The position numbers and the translations under genes are program-made. A DNA stretch of 64,000 nt. Origin: Darksidea phi. Its lineage: Eukaryota > Ascomycota > Dothideomycetes > Pleosporales > Lentitheciaceae. Under the pieces are notes generated by a model that worked only from the letters and a program-made list of their open reading frames with translations, did no database searches and was not told where the DNA came from. The DNA is taken from contig JASJFT010000044.1 in the NCBI GenBank assembly GCA_030770425.1, positions 186,001-250,000 on the forward strand. Reading direction: 5' to 3'. Of the stretch, positions 51,700 to 62,113 are shown piece after piece. How positions within the stretch are numbered: position 1 is the stretch's first letter; each line of letters begins with the position of its first letter.

Positions 51700-54600
51700 A
51701 TGGCGCCGTCTGACACCCCTTCCGCGACTGCTGAGGCGGCGCAAACAACACCGGTCGAGCCCCCGCCTCTTCCTCCCACGCCCGCGCCCGTGCTCGAGAA
51801 TAGCATGGCGCACGATATATTAGACGCAGAAGATGTGCGGTCCTTCGACACGCCGGACTCGGATCTTCCCCCGCTACCAACCGACGATGACGACAGCTTC
51901 CTCCAAGCCAACGACTTCGGCGACGGCCCAGCACATGGGGAGGAGAGCGTGATGATGGACCGCGAGATGAAGCGCCAATTGATGGATATTGAATCGAGCT
52001 TTTTGCCGGAAGCGTCGATCCAGATTGAAGCCGCGCAAGGCCCGCCGGGCGCGGACGATACATATTTGTTTGGAGGCTCTCCCGGGCACTCGCAGTCATT
52101 GTCCCACGCCGAGGAGGAGAAGAAGAAGGGCTCGGAGTGGCAGGAGCCTGTCGACGACGCTCAGAACGGGAACTCTTCGATCATGACCGACGAACCTCCC
52201 ACACCCGCCGGTGCCTACAAAACCCCCGCTGCACAACGGTTAGATACAGACACAGATGACTCGATAGTCACGGGCGACTCTACGTCCGAAATCATGCCAT
52301 CATCTCCCTCTGCAGAAGCTGCCCGACGGAATCGGTCACGAGGTGCGCCAGAAAACGAGCCTGTGGAAGAGCGGACGGAACACAGCGAGATTAGTGAAGC
52401 GCAGGCAACTGCCGGCGCAGAGCAGAAAGAGCAAGACGAGACTCGGCGGCCCACATCGAGCGCTTCAACGGTGAAAGCGCCAGAGTTTGGCACTCTCGAG
52501 GAGAATTCATCATTCACCGAGGACCACGACCTGAGCATGGAGAGTCTCACCATACCTGTCCCATCCGCTCCTACGACGGCTACACGCATCGGGCAGCGAC
52601 CGAGCTTCCTCCAACATCGGCAGTCCAGTCAGCGATCCTCCATCTCTTCTTTCACCAATCACTCAGACGTTTCGCTGGACGGCGGTAGTACCGGAAGCTT
52701 GAGCGCAGATTTTGCTTTGCAAAGTGGTGGCGCAGTACCTCGCTCAAGCGACCAGAGTCGTCCAAACAGTATGATGCTGTCGAGATTACCAAGCCTGGGG
52801 AGTATTACATCTTCGGTATCAGCATATAGCGACTCCAACCCTTGGGACAAGACACGGAGTATCAGTGCAAACTCTTTGTCTGGGTTTCTTCACCCGGACA
52901 ACAATTTGGGGCGGTTAGAGGAGGAAACACACAGCTCTACCACCCCTCCAGAGACACCTCGCGCACCTAGTGCAAAGCCGGTCGCGCCAACGGACACTGT
53001 CATTGCGAGACACGTACAAGATATCCAGGTGCCAGATACGGTTGCACGGGAGTTCCGCGAAAAGCACGGCCGATCAGCCGAGAAGCGGCACATGGCCACC
53101 CCATATACCCGAAACAAGCACAATCTGACCCTAAAGGAACAGAACAGCAAGATTGACAAGCTGAGCAAAGAGAACTTCGACCTCAAACTCAAGATCCACT
53201 TCCTCGACCAGGCGCTACAGAATCGATCCGATGAGAATGTCAAAGAGACGATTAGCAAGAACGTGCAGCTACAAACAGACCTCGCTAACGAGAAGAAGGA
53301 CAACCTTTCTCTACGCAAAAAGATCCGGGACTTAGAAAGAAGGCTCAAGGCTCAGGAAGACGGCGAGATTGCGAATTCCCCATCGAACGAATCTGAGGGC
53401 GACAAGAGCGACGCATCTTTGAAGCATGCAGCTTTGGAAGAGGAGATTGAGTATCTGCGAGAGCGTTTAGAGTCGACAGAAACGGCTGTTGAGCATTGGA
53501 AACAGGAAGTGGTGACTAAAGACGCCGACAATAGGCGCATTATGGACTACATTAAGAACATGAGGGAGAAGGGCACATCGGAAGATTCTGCTGGTGTCGA
53601 CGAAGCGATACACATCCTGACAGAGGACTTCGAGGAAGAGCGATCCCGACGTGAGCAGGCAGAGGCTCGCTTTGAACAAGCAGATGCCGAGCGCGAGCAG
53701 CTTCGCGACGAAATACAGCGCTTGAGGGAACAGAATCAACAAGCCCAACAGCCTTCTCTAACGAACAATCATGTCAAACATGTTTTCAACAGTCGAAAGA
53801 TCTACACCTCGCATACCACGCGTTCAAACTCTGGTTCCGATGTCAATGAGCAACCTGCCACAGTATCGATGGGTGGCGCCAGCAGCACAATTGTGGAGCT
53901 CCGAATAGACAATGAAAAGCTGCAACGCGATCTCCATGCTCAAGCTTCGATGCTTACATCACGAAACCGTGAAAATCATCGCTTGCGGGAGGAAAACGAA
54001 GGTCTGAAGCTCACCATTCGCAGAGGAGATGTTGCCTCCACTGCCGGCGACAGTATCCTAGAACGCTCCATCTCTCGCAACCACATGAGGTCCGTGTCGC
54101 GGGCTAGCCACGCTACACGCATGAGCCAGATCAGCGATCCGGAGCGCGATCGTGAGCGCGAAGACCTCGAAGGCAAATGCGCTGCGCTCCGAGACGAGCT
54201 ATCACAGGCGAAGCTTCAATACAAAGAGCTGGACGACCAACTGAACGGCCATCTTGACCTATTGGAACAAACGGAGATCAAAGTGCAGGAGCTCCAGCGA
54301 GAGCTTGACGCCCAGACTGAAGATTTACAAGCACTTTCGAATGAACGAGATGAGATTTTGGAGGGGCTTCAAGAGAAAGACCAGGAGTGTGAAGACATAA
54401 GGCAACAAGCGCTAGAGACAATACAGAGACTTGAAGCCGAAATCGAGCAGAAAGAGCAAGAATGCAATCGCCTCGTCACGGAGCTCGAGAACATAACCGA
54501 AGATTTCAACGCCCTACAGCAGGAGATGAAGAACGTTAGTGAAAGCTTGGTACAGCTAGAAGATGACCGCGATGCAAGCTTGCGGAAGATTCAAAACCTG

Positions 54601-56334
54601 GAAGCAGAGCTTGACGATGCCAACCAAGAGCTGGGGCGACAAGACAAGCTGCTGTCAGACGAAAAGTCGAAGAACGAAAGATTAGAGATCCAGCTCGAGT
54701 CTTGCCAAGGCGAGATTGACTTCTTGCGTGAAGAGCAGGAAGGCGACAAGATCAAGATCGGCGAGCTTGAATCAACTCTCAACAGTGCGCACGTATCGAT
54801 CCAGGACGAAAAGGAGCGCTTCCGCGACCTCGAAGAGCGTATCGCTGAGGAGAGACACCAGCGCGACGTTCTCGACAGTCAAGAGAAGCAGGAGGTAGAG
54901 AAGGTCGTCACGGACCTCAATACACAGCTCGGCAAGGTGAAAGAGGAAAACAGGAAGCTTCGAAAGAACCTCTCAGGCAAAGAAGTTGAAGCTTCCCAAT
55001 GGAAGCAACGGCTGGACGAGCTCGAGAGCAACCTCCGCGAAGCCTTGGGCAACCTTAATGGCACCAGAACCAGCATGCTTAAGGTACCGTCCACCATTAC
55101 CGCACCTACCAAATATATATTTAACGCCATTATTCAGGACGTACACAAACTTCAGCGCGATCTTGAAGCTACGATGCAGGAACTCGACAACACCAAGCAG
55201 GATCTTGCCGAGAAGGACCGGCTTCTCCGCAACCGGGATGCGTTGCTGGAGAGTACTGGCCTAGAGAGCCGTCGCCTTTCAGACATGCTCGAGCGTGAGC
55301 GACAAGCCCGCCGTCAAGACCAGGTGGCCTTTGACAACGCCAAACGCGGACATCAGTCTGTCACCAGGACCATCCAGCAACATGAAAGCAGAGTTCTTGA
55401 GCTCGAGACTTTGCGCAGCCAAGACCGCCAGAAGTTACACGGCCTCGAGAAGCAGTATCGAGACCAGTTACTAGAGCGCAACAATCTCCTTTATGCACTG
55501 TGGAATCGTCTCTCTACTCTTTGTGGCGCGGAATGGTCGCGCAGCCATGCTCTTATCAGCGGCGAGCTTCCGTCGATGGAACTAATCTCTAAGAACATCC
55601 AAGGCTTCAACAAGAATATTATCTTGGCCGTCAAGAACGTCGAAGGCATCATCGGCGGTTTTCGGCAAAGAATCCGCGGCTTGGAAAAAGATCTAACCCG
55701 CGATTACCAGACGCTCGAACACACTCTAGACGTCCGCCTCAAGCGTCTCGAGCAGCTCGAAAAGCTGGTAAGAGCGCAAAGAGACTCTATTGGCAGGCCG
55801 AGTACCATTCGCGGCGGCGTAGTGGAACTCAACAACCAAGAGATGATGAAGCTTCGAAATGAAAACAAGACTCTACGAACCGAAGTATCTACTCTCCGCG
55901 CCATCACAGCAACGACCAATATCATGCAAGAAGCCTCACGATCCCCCTCCCGCGCAGGTTCACCTAGCTCTTCCAAACGCGCCAGTATGGCGCAAACACT
56001 TCTCCGCACCCACTCTACCTCTGCCGTCGAAGGCTTGTCAAATCCACCAGATCATCCATACCCACAGGCAGGGCCACTACAGCCTAGCGAACAAAAGTGG
56101 ATACATCGTCTCAAAGAGCTAGAGAGGCGGCTAAAGGCTGAAAGGGAAGCAAGGCTGCTAGATCGTAGTGGGGCGCGGAAGAGACTGGAGCAGAAGGTAG
56201 AGGAGAACGCAGATCTAAGGGCCTTACTAGAGAGGGAGCGGGACAGAAAGGAAGCGGAAGACAGTGTGGCTGGGGGAGGAAGTAGGCCAGGTAGTCAGAG
56301 CGAGAACAAGAGGCCGGAGGAGGATGTGTATTAG
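51700..56334 (+). CDS. apsB: Microtubule organising protein ApsB/Mto1 (CM1-domain, gamma-tubulin complex activator)
   Basis: Single exon of 1544 residues. The ATG at 51700 is the first in frame (MAPSDTPSATAEAAQTTPV); the frame is open above it with only a GTG. The N-terminal 460 residues are acidic and Ser/Pro-rich. Residues about 466-505 form the CM1/Cnn_1N motif (LTLKEQNSKIDKLSKENFDL then KLKIHFLDQALQNR), which recruits and activates gamma-tubulin complexes. A long coiled coil follows (about 505-1240). The Mto2-binding-type domain lies near 1260-1355 (LLYALWNRLSTLCGAEWSRS, NIILAVKNVEGIIGGFRQRI). The end (about 1463-1520, HRLKELERRLKAEREARLLD) resembles the C-terminal region that targets ApsB/Mto1 to organising centres. 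Acts at spindle pole bodies and septal microtubule organising centres. Length and order match the family. Confidence 0.92.
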   Translation: MAPSDTPSATAEAAQTTPVEPPPLPPTPAPVLENSMAHDILDAEDVRSFDTPDSDLPPLPTDDDDSFLQANDFGDGPAHGEESVMMDREMKRQLMDIESSFLPEASIQIEAAQGPPGADDTYLFGGSPGHSQSLSHAEEEKKKGSEWQEPVDDAQNGNSSIMTDEPPTPAGAYKTPAAQRLDTDTDDSIVTGDSTSEIMPSSPSAEAARRNRSRGAPENEPVEERTEHSEISEAQATAGAEQKEQDETRRPTSSASTVKAPEFGTLEENSSFTEDHDLSMESLTIPVPSAPTTATRIGQRPSFLQHRQSSQRSSISSFTNHSDVSLDGGSTGSLSADFALQSGGAVPRSSDQSRPNSMMLSRLPSLGSITSSVSAYSDSNPWDKTRSISANSLSGFLHPDNNLGRLEEETHSSTTPPETPRAPSAKPVAPTDTVIARHVQDIQVPDTVAREFREKHGRSAEKRHMATPYTRNKHNLTLKEQNSKIDKLSKENFDLKLKIHFLDQALQNRSDENVKETISKNVQLQTDLANEKKDNLSLRKKIRDLERRLKAQEDGEIANSPSNESEGDKSDASLKHAALEEEIEYLRERLESTETAVEHWKQEVVTKDADNRRIMDYIKNMREKGTSEDSAGVDEAIHILTEDFEEERSRREQAEARFEQADAEREQLRDEIQRLREQNQQAQQPSLTNNHVKHVFNSRKIYTSHTTRSNSGSDVNEQPATVSMGGASSTIVELRIDNEKLQRDLHAQASMLTSRNRENHRLREENEGLKLTIRRGDVASTAGDSILERSISRNHMRSVSRASHATRMSQISDPERDREREDLEGKCAALRDELSQAKLQYKELDDQLNGHLDLLEQTEIKVQELQRELDAQTEDLQALSNERDEILEGLQEKDQECEDIRQQALETIQRLEAEIEQKEQECNRLVTELENITEDFNALQQEMKNVSESLVQLEDDRDASLRKIQNLEAELDDANQELGRQDKLLSDEKSKNERLEIQLESCQGEIDFLREEQEGDKIKIGELESTLNSAHVSIQDEKERFRDLEERIAEERHQRDVLDSQEKQEVEKVVTDLNTQLGKVKEENRKLRKNLSGKEVEASQWKQRLDELESNLREALGNLNGTRTSMLKVPSTITAPTKYIFNAIIQDVHKLQRDLEATMQELDNTKQDLAEKDRLLRNRDALLESTGLESRRLSDMLERERQARRQDQVAFDNAKRGHQSVTRTIQQHESRVLELETLRSQDRQKLHGLEKQYRDQLLERNNLLYALWNRLSTLCGAEWSRSHALISGELPSMELISKNIQGFNKNIILAVKNVEGIIGGFRQRIRGLEKDLTRDYQTLEHTLDVRLKRLEQLEKLVRAQRDSIGRPSTIRGGVVELNNQEMMKLRNENKTLRTEVSTLRAITATTNIMQEASRSPSRAGSPSSSKRASMAQTLLRTHSTSAVEGLSNPPDHPYPQAGPLQPSEQKWIHRLKELERRLKAEREARLLDRSGARKRLEQKVEENADLRALLERERDRKEAEDSVAGGGSRPGSQSENKRPEEDVY

Positions 56335-57316
56335 TACGCCACTTCTTCTACTTTCCTTGGTGGCTGGGCGTTGCTACTGTTTGTTTTTTGGAGTGCACTG
56401 TTTATCGGTTGAGCATCCATTGGGCTTTACTTCGCTGTTAACATGTTTTATCTAAATATCTTAGCCCGAGGGCTGGCGCTTTTGGACGATGAAAAAGGAT
56501 GCATTCTGGTATCTAAGCGGGATTGGGCGTATTACTGATGCCTTGTCAAATGAATATTCCGTTGTCGCAGCCTGCGGTGCAGGGTGGTGGACTTGATGTG
56601 ATGTGTGCCTACGGGTGGTAAGGTTGCTGCTTGTTTTGTCCTTGTCAATTCTTGTTTAGTCTACATGTCTTCCTCGTCCCGGGTCGCAATGCAGACTAGC
56701 GCCTTCTCCTCTCCAATCACTCTATTAATATGCTCTACTCGGACCCTTGACTCTCCCTCTGTATTTATCTTGCCTCCTACCTTATAAAAGAGACTCACAC
56801 AATGAAGATCCAAACCAATCTGGCCTCATATCTTCTTCGGCGACTTTCTACAGACCATCTTATCACAGGTTCACATATGCAGACCTTTGATATGTAAATA
56901 CCCCGGCCTGCGATAGGACACCATTCTCTTACTTTGATATCAAGACTCTTCATAAGATCGCGCTCCACTTTCGCTTCCCCCTTCCTCCAACTTCTTAATG
57001 GTCGCCCTCGCCGCTTGACGGGGTCCCGCACGTGGTTTCCTAAGTGGTAACGCCTATTCGTGTTCGTCACGACCACCCTTGCTGAGGCGTACCGACACGG
57101 TAGTCGACCGCTCTACCTCACTCACAAGCCTCACCTCTCTCACCGCCTAGCCTTCGTTTGTCACGCCTCAAAACCACGTTCCTAACGTTGCCGCCAGCTC
57201 TAGCAACATCTGCTTGCTTTCTCTCCTCTTGTCAACCCTAGTATGTTGGCCTTCTTCTGCAGTTGTTATCAATAGGTTCTGCGTTGAAGCCGTTCATCAC
57301 AGCTTAGTATTGAATC
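56335..57316. other. Intergenic region, about 980 bp
   Basis: 3' flank of apsB and a long upstream region for the gene at 57317. From about 57090 to 57200 the sequence is pyrimidine-rich (CTCAC/CCTC repeats), as in many fungal promoters. No RNA gene or coding sequence recognised. Confidence 0.4.
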
Positions 57317-59167
57317 ATGTTGACACCTTCACTCACCGGCTCGCAGACGGCCTCTCCTTGCCCGACGGCTGCTTCACCCACCCTTCAACCCTCCTTCTCC
57401 AGAGAGCTCCATGACTCCGGTCTATTCGGCCTGCTCTTGCGACCCCGCGAACAGCTCTACGGCACCGTAGAAAAAGCGAACCTAAGATCCGCGATAGAAC
57501 GGCGCAGGTTACTGCAACGCCCTGTGACGCCAGAAATCTACATTGAATGCCCAGCCGAGGACGACTTTGAACGTTCGCCCAGCCCTAGCGACTATTATAC
57601 GGGTCACGCGTCAGAAGAAAGTGACGAGAGTCACGCGCTTGGTTATTTCGGTATGGCACCATTGAAAGCTGCTGCAAAAGTGAGTGTGATATCAAAGGGA
57701 GGAGAGAAACCTAAAGGTTCAATCACTAAGCGTCAGAAGAAAACAGAGAAGGCGACCCCCAAGAAGCGTTTGCAACCTCTGCGAAAAAGCACCAGGGAGT
57801 ATGCCAAAAAGGTTCAGAAAACGGAAAGGGTTGACATTAAAGCTGCGCTGCGTAGCAGCCGAAAGACATGTGATAGTCCGATCATCAAAGAGGAACGGGA
57901 TGGCCCCATCTTCGTCCCAACAACATCTTCGGAGCCTATCGAGATCTCTTCGGATGAAGATGAGGACCCTCCCAGCGATCGGCTACGGAGACAAGGGAGG
58001 AGCACAGAGAATAATGCCAAAGACAACAAGAGGCATGAGGCTGCAACGTTGCCTGATGCTAAGCCTAGCGCTCCGACGAGCGACCGGTCTTTTGCCGCTT
58101 CGGACAAAATTAGCTCGGACAGCGACGTTGATGATATTGTTCCTACCGGCGGGAATGGTCCTCTGTCCTACGCCTTGACCAGCCCAAAGACTGTGAAAAC
58201 TAGCAGCCTTGAGACGGAAGCACGACTTCAGAGATGCAACGCGGATTTAGCAGCACAGATGACGCGGACCAAAAGTTTGGAGGAAGAGCTGGCACGTGTT
58301 AAGCGCGAGCATTCGGAAGAGCTTCAGAAGCTACGTCAAGAGCATGAAGTGAAGCATAATAGCTTGAACGAACGCCTAGACAACGCACAAAATACAATCA
58401 CCAGGTTACGGTCCGAGGAGCAAGCGAAAGCCGTTGAGAACGCCAGCGCCATCTCGAAACTCAAAGAGGAACTAAGAGTAGCAGAGAAGACGAACAAGAG
58501 ATTGGAGGCCAAGGCGACTGGATTGCAAAAAGAGGTTGAAAGTCATAATGCTCAGCATGATGAGCTCCAAAGAGTGCTTGCCGAGCAAGAGGACGAGCTT
58601 GACGCGAAAGATGAAGATTATGAGCAGCTGGAGAAGGACTACGATGCCAATCATGACGAGCTTGTTATGCTAACGGATGATTTCGAGGCCAAAAAGAACG
58701 AGCTCAAGGAGCTGCAAGACAGGACCAGAGCTTTGGAACAGCAGATCTCGCAACTGGAAGCCACCAACGTTGGCCTGACGAAAGACCTGGAGAGAAAGGC
58801 CAAAGGCACTACCATATCCCCAGCACCAATTGCGCTACCGATATCACTAGCTTCGATTGCGTTTCCATCATCAAATATCTCGTATGACCAGCAAATGAAA
58901 ACCGACAACGTACGCAAGAACTACGTAAAAGTCAAATGCCGGTACGACCAACTCCTTACCGTGGCTCTCGGCCTCACAACTTCCTGTCGCGGAATGGACG
59001 TGTATAGCTTCGGCGACTTTGGCTCGTACCTGAAGCAGCTCAAGCAGATGATAGAAGAGTGCCAAGAGATCGACGGTGCCGACAGTCAGAGGACCGATAG
59101 TCAGCCTTCTTCTCAGTCTGGAGAGTCTCAGCCTAAAGATCGCATTGCGAAAAAGTTTGGGGCCTAA
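57317..59167 (+). CDS. Coiled-coil protein with SUMO-interacting-like motif
   Basis: Single exon of 616 residues from the ATG at 57317 (MLTPSLTGSQTASP). The N-terminal 280 residues are basic and disordered, with KRQKKTEKATPKKRLQPLRK (nuclear localisation type) and SSEPIEISSDEDEDPP at about 204-219, a hydrophobic-plus-acidic pattern typical of SUMO-interacting motifs. Residues about 297-495 are a coiled coil (SLEEELARVKREHSEELQKL onwards). A conserved-looking C-terminal domain follows (NVRKNYVKVKCRYDQLLTVA, GMDVYSFGDFGSYLKQLKQM). Probably nuclear. I do not recognise a named homologue. No interruptions. Confidence 0.8.
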   Translation: MLTPSLTGSQTASPCPTAASPTLQPSFSRELHDSGLFGLLLRPREQLYGTVEKANLRSAIERRRLLQRPVTPEIYIECPAEDDFERSPSPSDYYTGHASEESDESHALGYFGMAPLKAAAKVSVISKGGEKPKGSITKRQKKTEKATPKKRLQPLRKSTREYAKKVQKTERVDIKAALRSSRKTCDSPIIKEERDGPIFVPTTSSEPIEISSDEDEDPPSDRLRRQGRSTENNAKDNKRHEAATLPDAKPSAPTSDRSFAASDKISSDSDVDDIVPTGGNGPLSYALTSPKTVKTSSLETEARLQRCNADLAAQMTRTKSLEEELARVKREHSEELQKLRQEHEVKHNSLNERLDNAQNTITRLRSEEQAKAVENASAISKLKEELRVAEKTNKRLEAKATGLQKEVESHNAQHDELQRVLAEQEDELDAKDEDYEQLEKDYDANHDELVMLTDDFEAKKNELKELQDRTRALEQQISQLEATNVGLTKDLERKAKGTTISPAPIALPISLASIAFPSSNISYDQQMKTDNVRKNYVKVKCRYDQLLTVALGLTTSCRGMDVYSFGDFGSYLKQLKQMIEECQEIDGADSQRTDSQPSSQSGESQPKDRIAKKFGA

Positions 59168-59574
59168 TTGAGCGGGCTGGGATGGATAATGGTCACACTT
59201 TCTAGGAGAGATTGCATTGCGTATGGAAGAGAGATTTGTATAGAAGGTCTATGGTTTCGTGACGTAATGTGGACGCGTCGCATAGGTCTGGCGAGCGGGC
59301 TTTTAACGCGTAGTGGTTTGGGCGTCCAAAAGCAGGCCTAGCTTGAGTCCACTGAGCTCATTCATTACTTATCTATCATTAGTCATCTCTAGGGATATAA
59401 AAGCCATCTATTACTGCATATTGTTCGTTTCTGCTCTACATTACTCGTCCTACTCCCGCATCCGGGTGGCTCTAAAAGAAGATCCTCGCAACGCATGTGT
59501 GTGCTCTTGCTGTGCTCCTTCGAATTCTGGCATCGCTAAAACTTGGAACTCCGAAGTCGACATGCCGCATGAGA
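59168..59574. other. Intergenic region, possible retrotransposon flank
   Basis: Between the coiled-coil gene and the copia relic. The sequence is stop-rich; it may hold decayed element DNA but I cannot define a border. Confidence 0.3.
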
Positions 59575-59827
59575 ACGAAATATCCACCCTGCCCGGCTGA
59601 TGGTGGATAATGAACCGGCTATCGCGTTGATCAAGGAGCAGCGCGTCAACCACCGAAGCAAGCATATCGGCGTTCATTTCCACTTTGTCCGAGAGCGATT
59701 TCTGCGAAATGAGTTCACTGTCCATCACGTTAGATCTGCCGACAACCTGGCAGACGTATGCACCAAGGCACTCCCACGACCATTACTTGAGAAGCTCTCT
59801 GTGCGAATTCAAGAGCTGGGTTATTGA
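59575..59827 (+). mobile_element. Ty1/copia retrotransposon relic: C-terminal end of the RNase H domain
   Basis: The open frame reads ARLMVDNEPAIALIKEQR, then VNHRSKHIGVHFHFVRERFL, TVHHVRSADNLADVCTKALP and a TAA at 59825-59827. The DN(Q/E)xAIAL, RSKHI-V--HF-RE and ADVCTKALP motifs are diagnostic for the end of copia-type Pol polyproteins. A stop lies just upstream (near 59571), and no integrase or reverse transcriptase was seen within the window. It is an orphan end of an element. Confidence 0.85.
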
Positions 59828-61589
59828 ATATGAATTCACTGTGGCTGCTGATGGCGGACAATGGATATCTAATATTGCTGCAAGAGGAGACTTTCATGTA
59901 CATATTTCAGGAACATTCACCCTTTGTCTAAAAAGTAACGTGCTTTGGAGACATGGTTCGCTGTGGAGGGCGGGATCCGATACACCTCGAGCATATGGGG
60001 ATGCGCCTTCAAGAACCATGGAACCGAACTTATGGTTTAAGATCCTCGCACTTTACATCCTTTTTTGAAACGCAGCCAACTTTCAAAAACTGAGGCATCC
60101 TCTGACATTGTCGGAGCATAAAATATCATGGAGTTTGACCTTATGTCTTCTGCCCCGAGCCTGTGGGCTATTAATACGCCAGCTATGCTTTGGGCTATGA
60201 CATGTTTGCCACATCCCATTGACGAGTCTAAAACCCTTTGCAGTAGCTATTAATGTCTCCGCTGTCTAAAACAATGGTCAAATCCAGCTATGGCTCGCCG
60301 GCGGAGAGAGGAAAAACGATGTATTGGCGAGGTTATGGAGGGGTGTGATCGAAAACAATGTGTTGAGATATTATGGTTTCTGCTCTCTTCTTTCGGAAAA
60401 GCGAGCATTTCTTTTTGCACTTGGATGAGATCTGTGTGTTGGAAATGGGGAACCCGGAACCTCGCTTTGATTCGATATATGCTGCATTCTTTGGACGTGG
60501 AAACTTCCATGTCATCTGGCAGGAAACGGAAGATTAGACCGTGTATGAGTACGAGAAGTCTATTATTCCGGTAACGGAGCGAAATGGAGATATTGGCTTT
60601 CACCCAGGTCCAATAGACACGCCGGTTCAGCATGTTGTCAAACTTCCTCGCTCGAGGACTATGTTAAAAAAACGGACGTCATGGTCGAGGCGACCCTCGC
60701 TACAAGGTCGCACTGTTCCAACATAGGATCATATTCACAATACTCTCTTACTATGTCGCTCTATTTTCTTCACGCTCTCTTTCCATGACGACTGACTTTG
60801 TGGTTGTAGAGAGCATTCAGCCCCCTAAATATTATTACTGTGGCACCAAATCTACGAGCTGTAAACACTTTCGCCCAGTTCAGCGGAAGCTTATGTTGCA
60901 CTAGGTGTACCAAGAGATAGAATATTCGTCACAAGGCGTAAAGATATGGAGCCAAGTCCACGGTAGCGACGTCTACGCAGAATCCTGGGCCTGTGTCCGC
61001 ATCTGAGCTGAGTACTGCTTGATCGGCTGCCGCGCCTTTCCGTATCGTTCCATGGAGGAAGTTGACGGGTTGGGCCCCCTTTATGAGCGGGTTGAATTAT
61101 CATCGATACTAAGCACGTCCGTGTTCTTTAGTCAACGTCGGCACGCTCTGGGTTTCACCTGTCTAGTTTGACAGCATTGTATTCTGGTAAGGGTCCTTGT
61201 CGGTCTATCCGCTATTGGTTCTTTTGTTATTAGAAGAACAGGCCACTATTAGAATAAAATATGTCTTGGTGGACGACTTGCAGAACACAGCGATGGCTAA
61301 ATCAGATGTTGCTTTTGGCTTGTGGCTGAAGGCGTGTAAATTGGTAGCCTTACCTCGACCTCGTCAACTAGTTCCGTGGCTTCACCTACACCACAGCGAG
61401 CACTAGCTCAGTTGCTCTGACCGCGGAGGAACCGGATCTCTACTAAAATAACGGGGTTATCAGGGGAATATCCGCCTTGGGTAGAGACTGTGCAGCCGGT
61501 CGCCTTCATCTGATACTCGTATTGCCACTACAATAGAGAGTAATGGTTTAAAAGGATAGTGCTTGTAGTTGCTCAATGGAAGTCGGTAT
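59828..61589. other. Decayed region without supported genes
   Basis: Possibly includes remains of the copia LTR next to 59827. Frames around 60250-60630 on both strands overlap each other and look random. A plus frame at 61250-61345 (RIKYVLVDDLQNTAMAKSDV) is coding-like and could be an outlying piece of the HET relic that follows. Confidence 0.35.
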
Positions 61590-62113
61590 CATTAGGTAGA
61601 AGAATCTTCAAAGAGGTCGCAGGTGTATCAAAATGCGTACATCACTGTGGCGGGAGGGGGCTCAAGTGACTGCCAGGAATCATTTCTCAATGTCAACCGC
61701 GCACCACCATTGATTCTAGAGAGCCGTGCGGCAAGCGGCCAGCCAGCGCGAACACACATCCGAAAACCAATCTGATCCGGAATTCGTTACATAGAGGGAA
61801 CTTGTCGTTTTGACAGTCATAGACAACGGACAACATAACAGAAGCGGCATAGACCCCCTAGATGCGTCAGGATGAACATTACAGGAACGAAAGCTTGCAA
61901 CTCGAAGGATTGTTTTCTCGACCAGTGAAGTCCAGTGTGTGTGCAAGACAGTCTCGAGATGCGAATGCTTTCGGAGATGAGACGACCGCTTGAGAGTGAT
62001 CCTGCTAATGTCCGCCTAAGCCGACGGCACTTTGTCTACGAGGACAACAAACAACCTGCATTATCAGGGATTGCATCTGCCCTGTTCTGTATTACAAGAT
62101 CCGTCTATCTCGG
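61590..62113 (+). pseudogene. HET-domain pseudogene
   Basis: Pieces in family order: VEESSKRSQVYQNAYITVAG followed by SSDCQESFL (61594-61700), then QERKLATRRIVFSTSEVQ with CVCKTVSRCECFRR (about 61880-61970), then RRHFVYEDNKQPALSGIASA (about 62025-62085). They match the middle, the RGW-LQER-L/RVL-F motif region and the C-terminal end of fungal HET proteins. Several stops and shifts of frame interrupt them, and the N-terminal ALSY-WGD and LWID-LCI motifs were not found nearby. No function expected. Confidence 0.65.

Noticed and set aside
59450..59728. Minus-strand 92-codon frame
   Set aside because: Antisense of the copia RNase H end.
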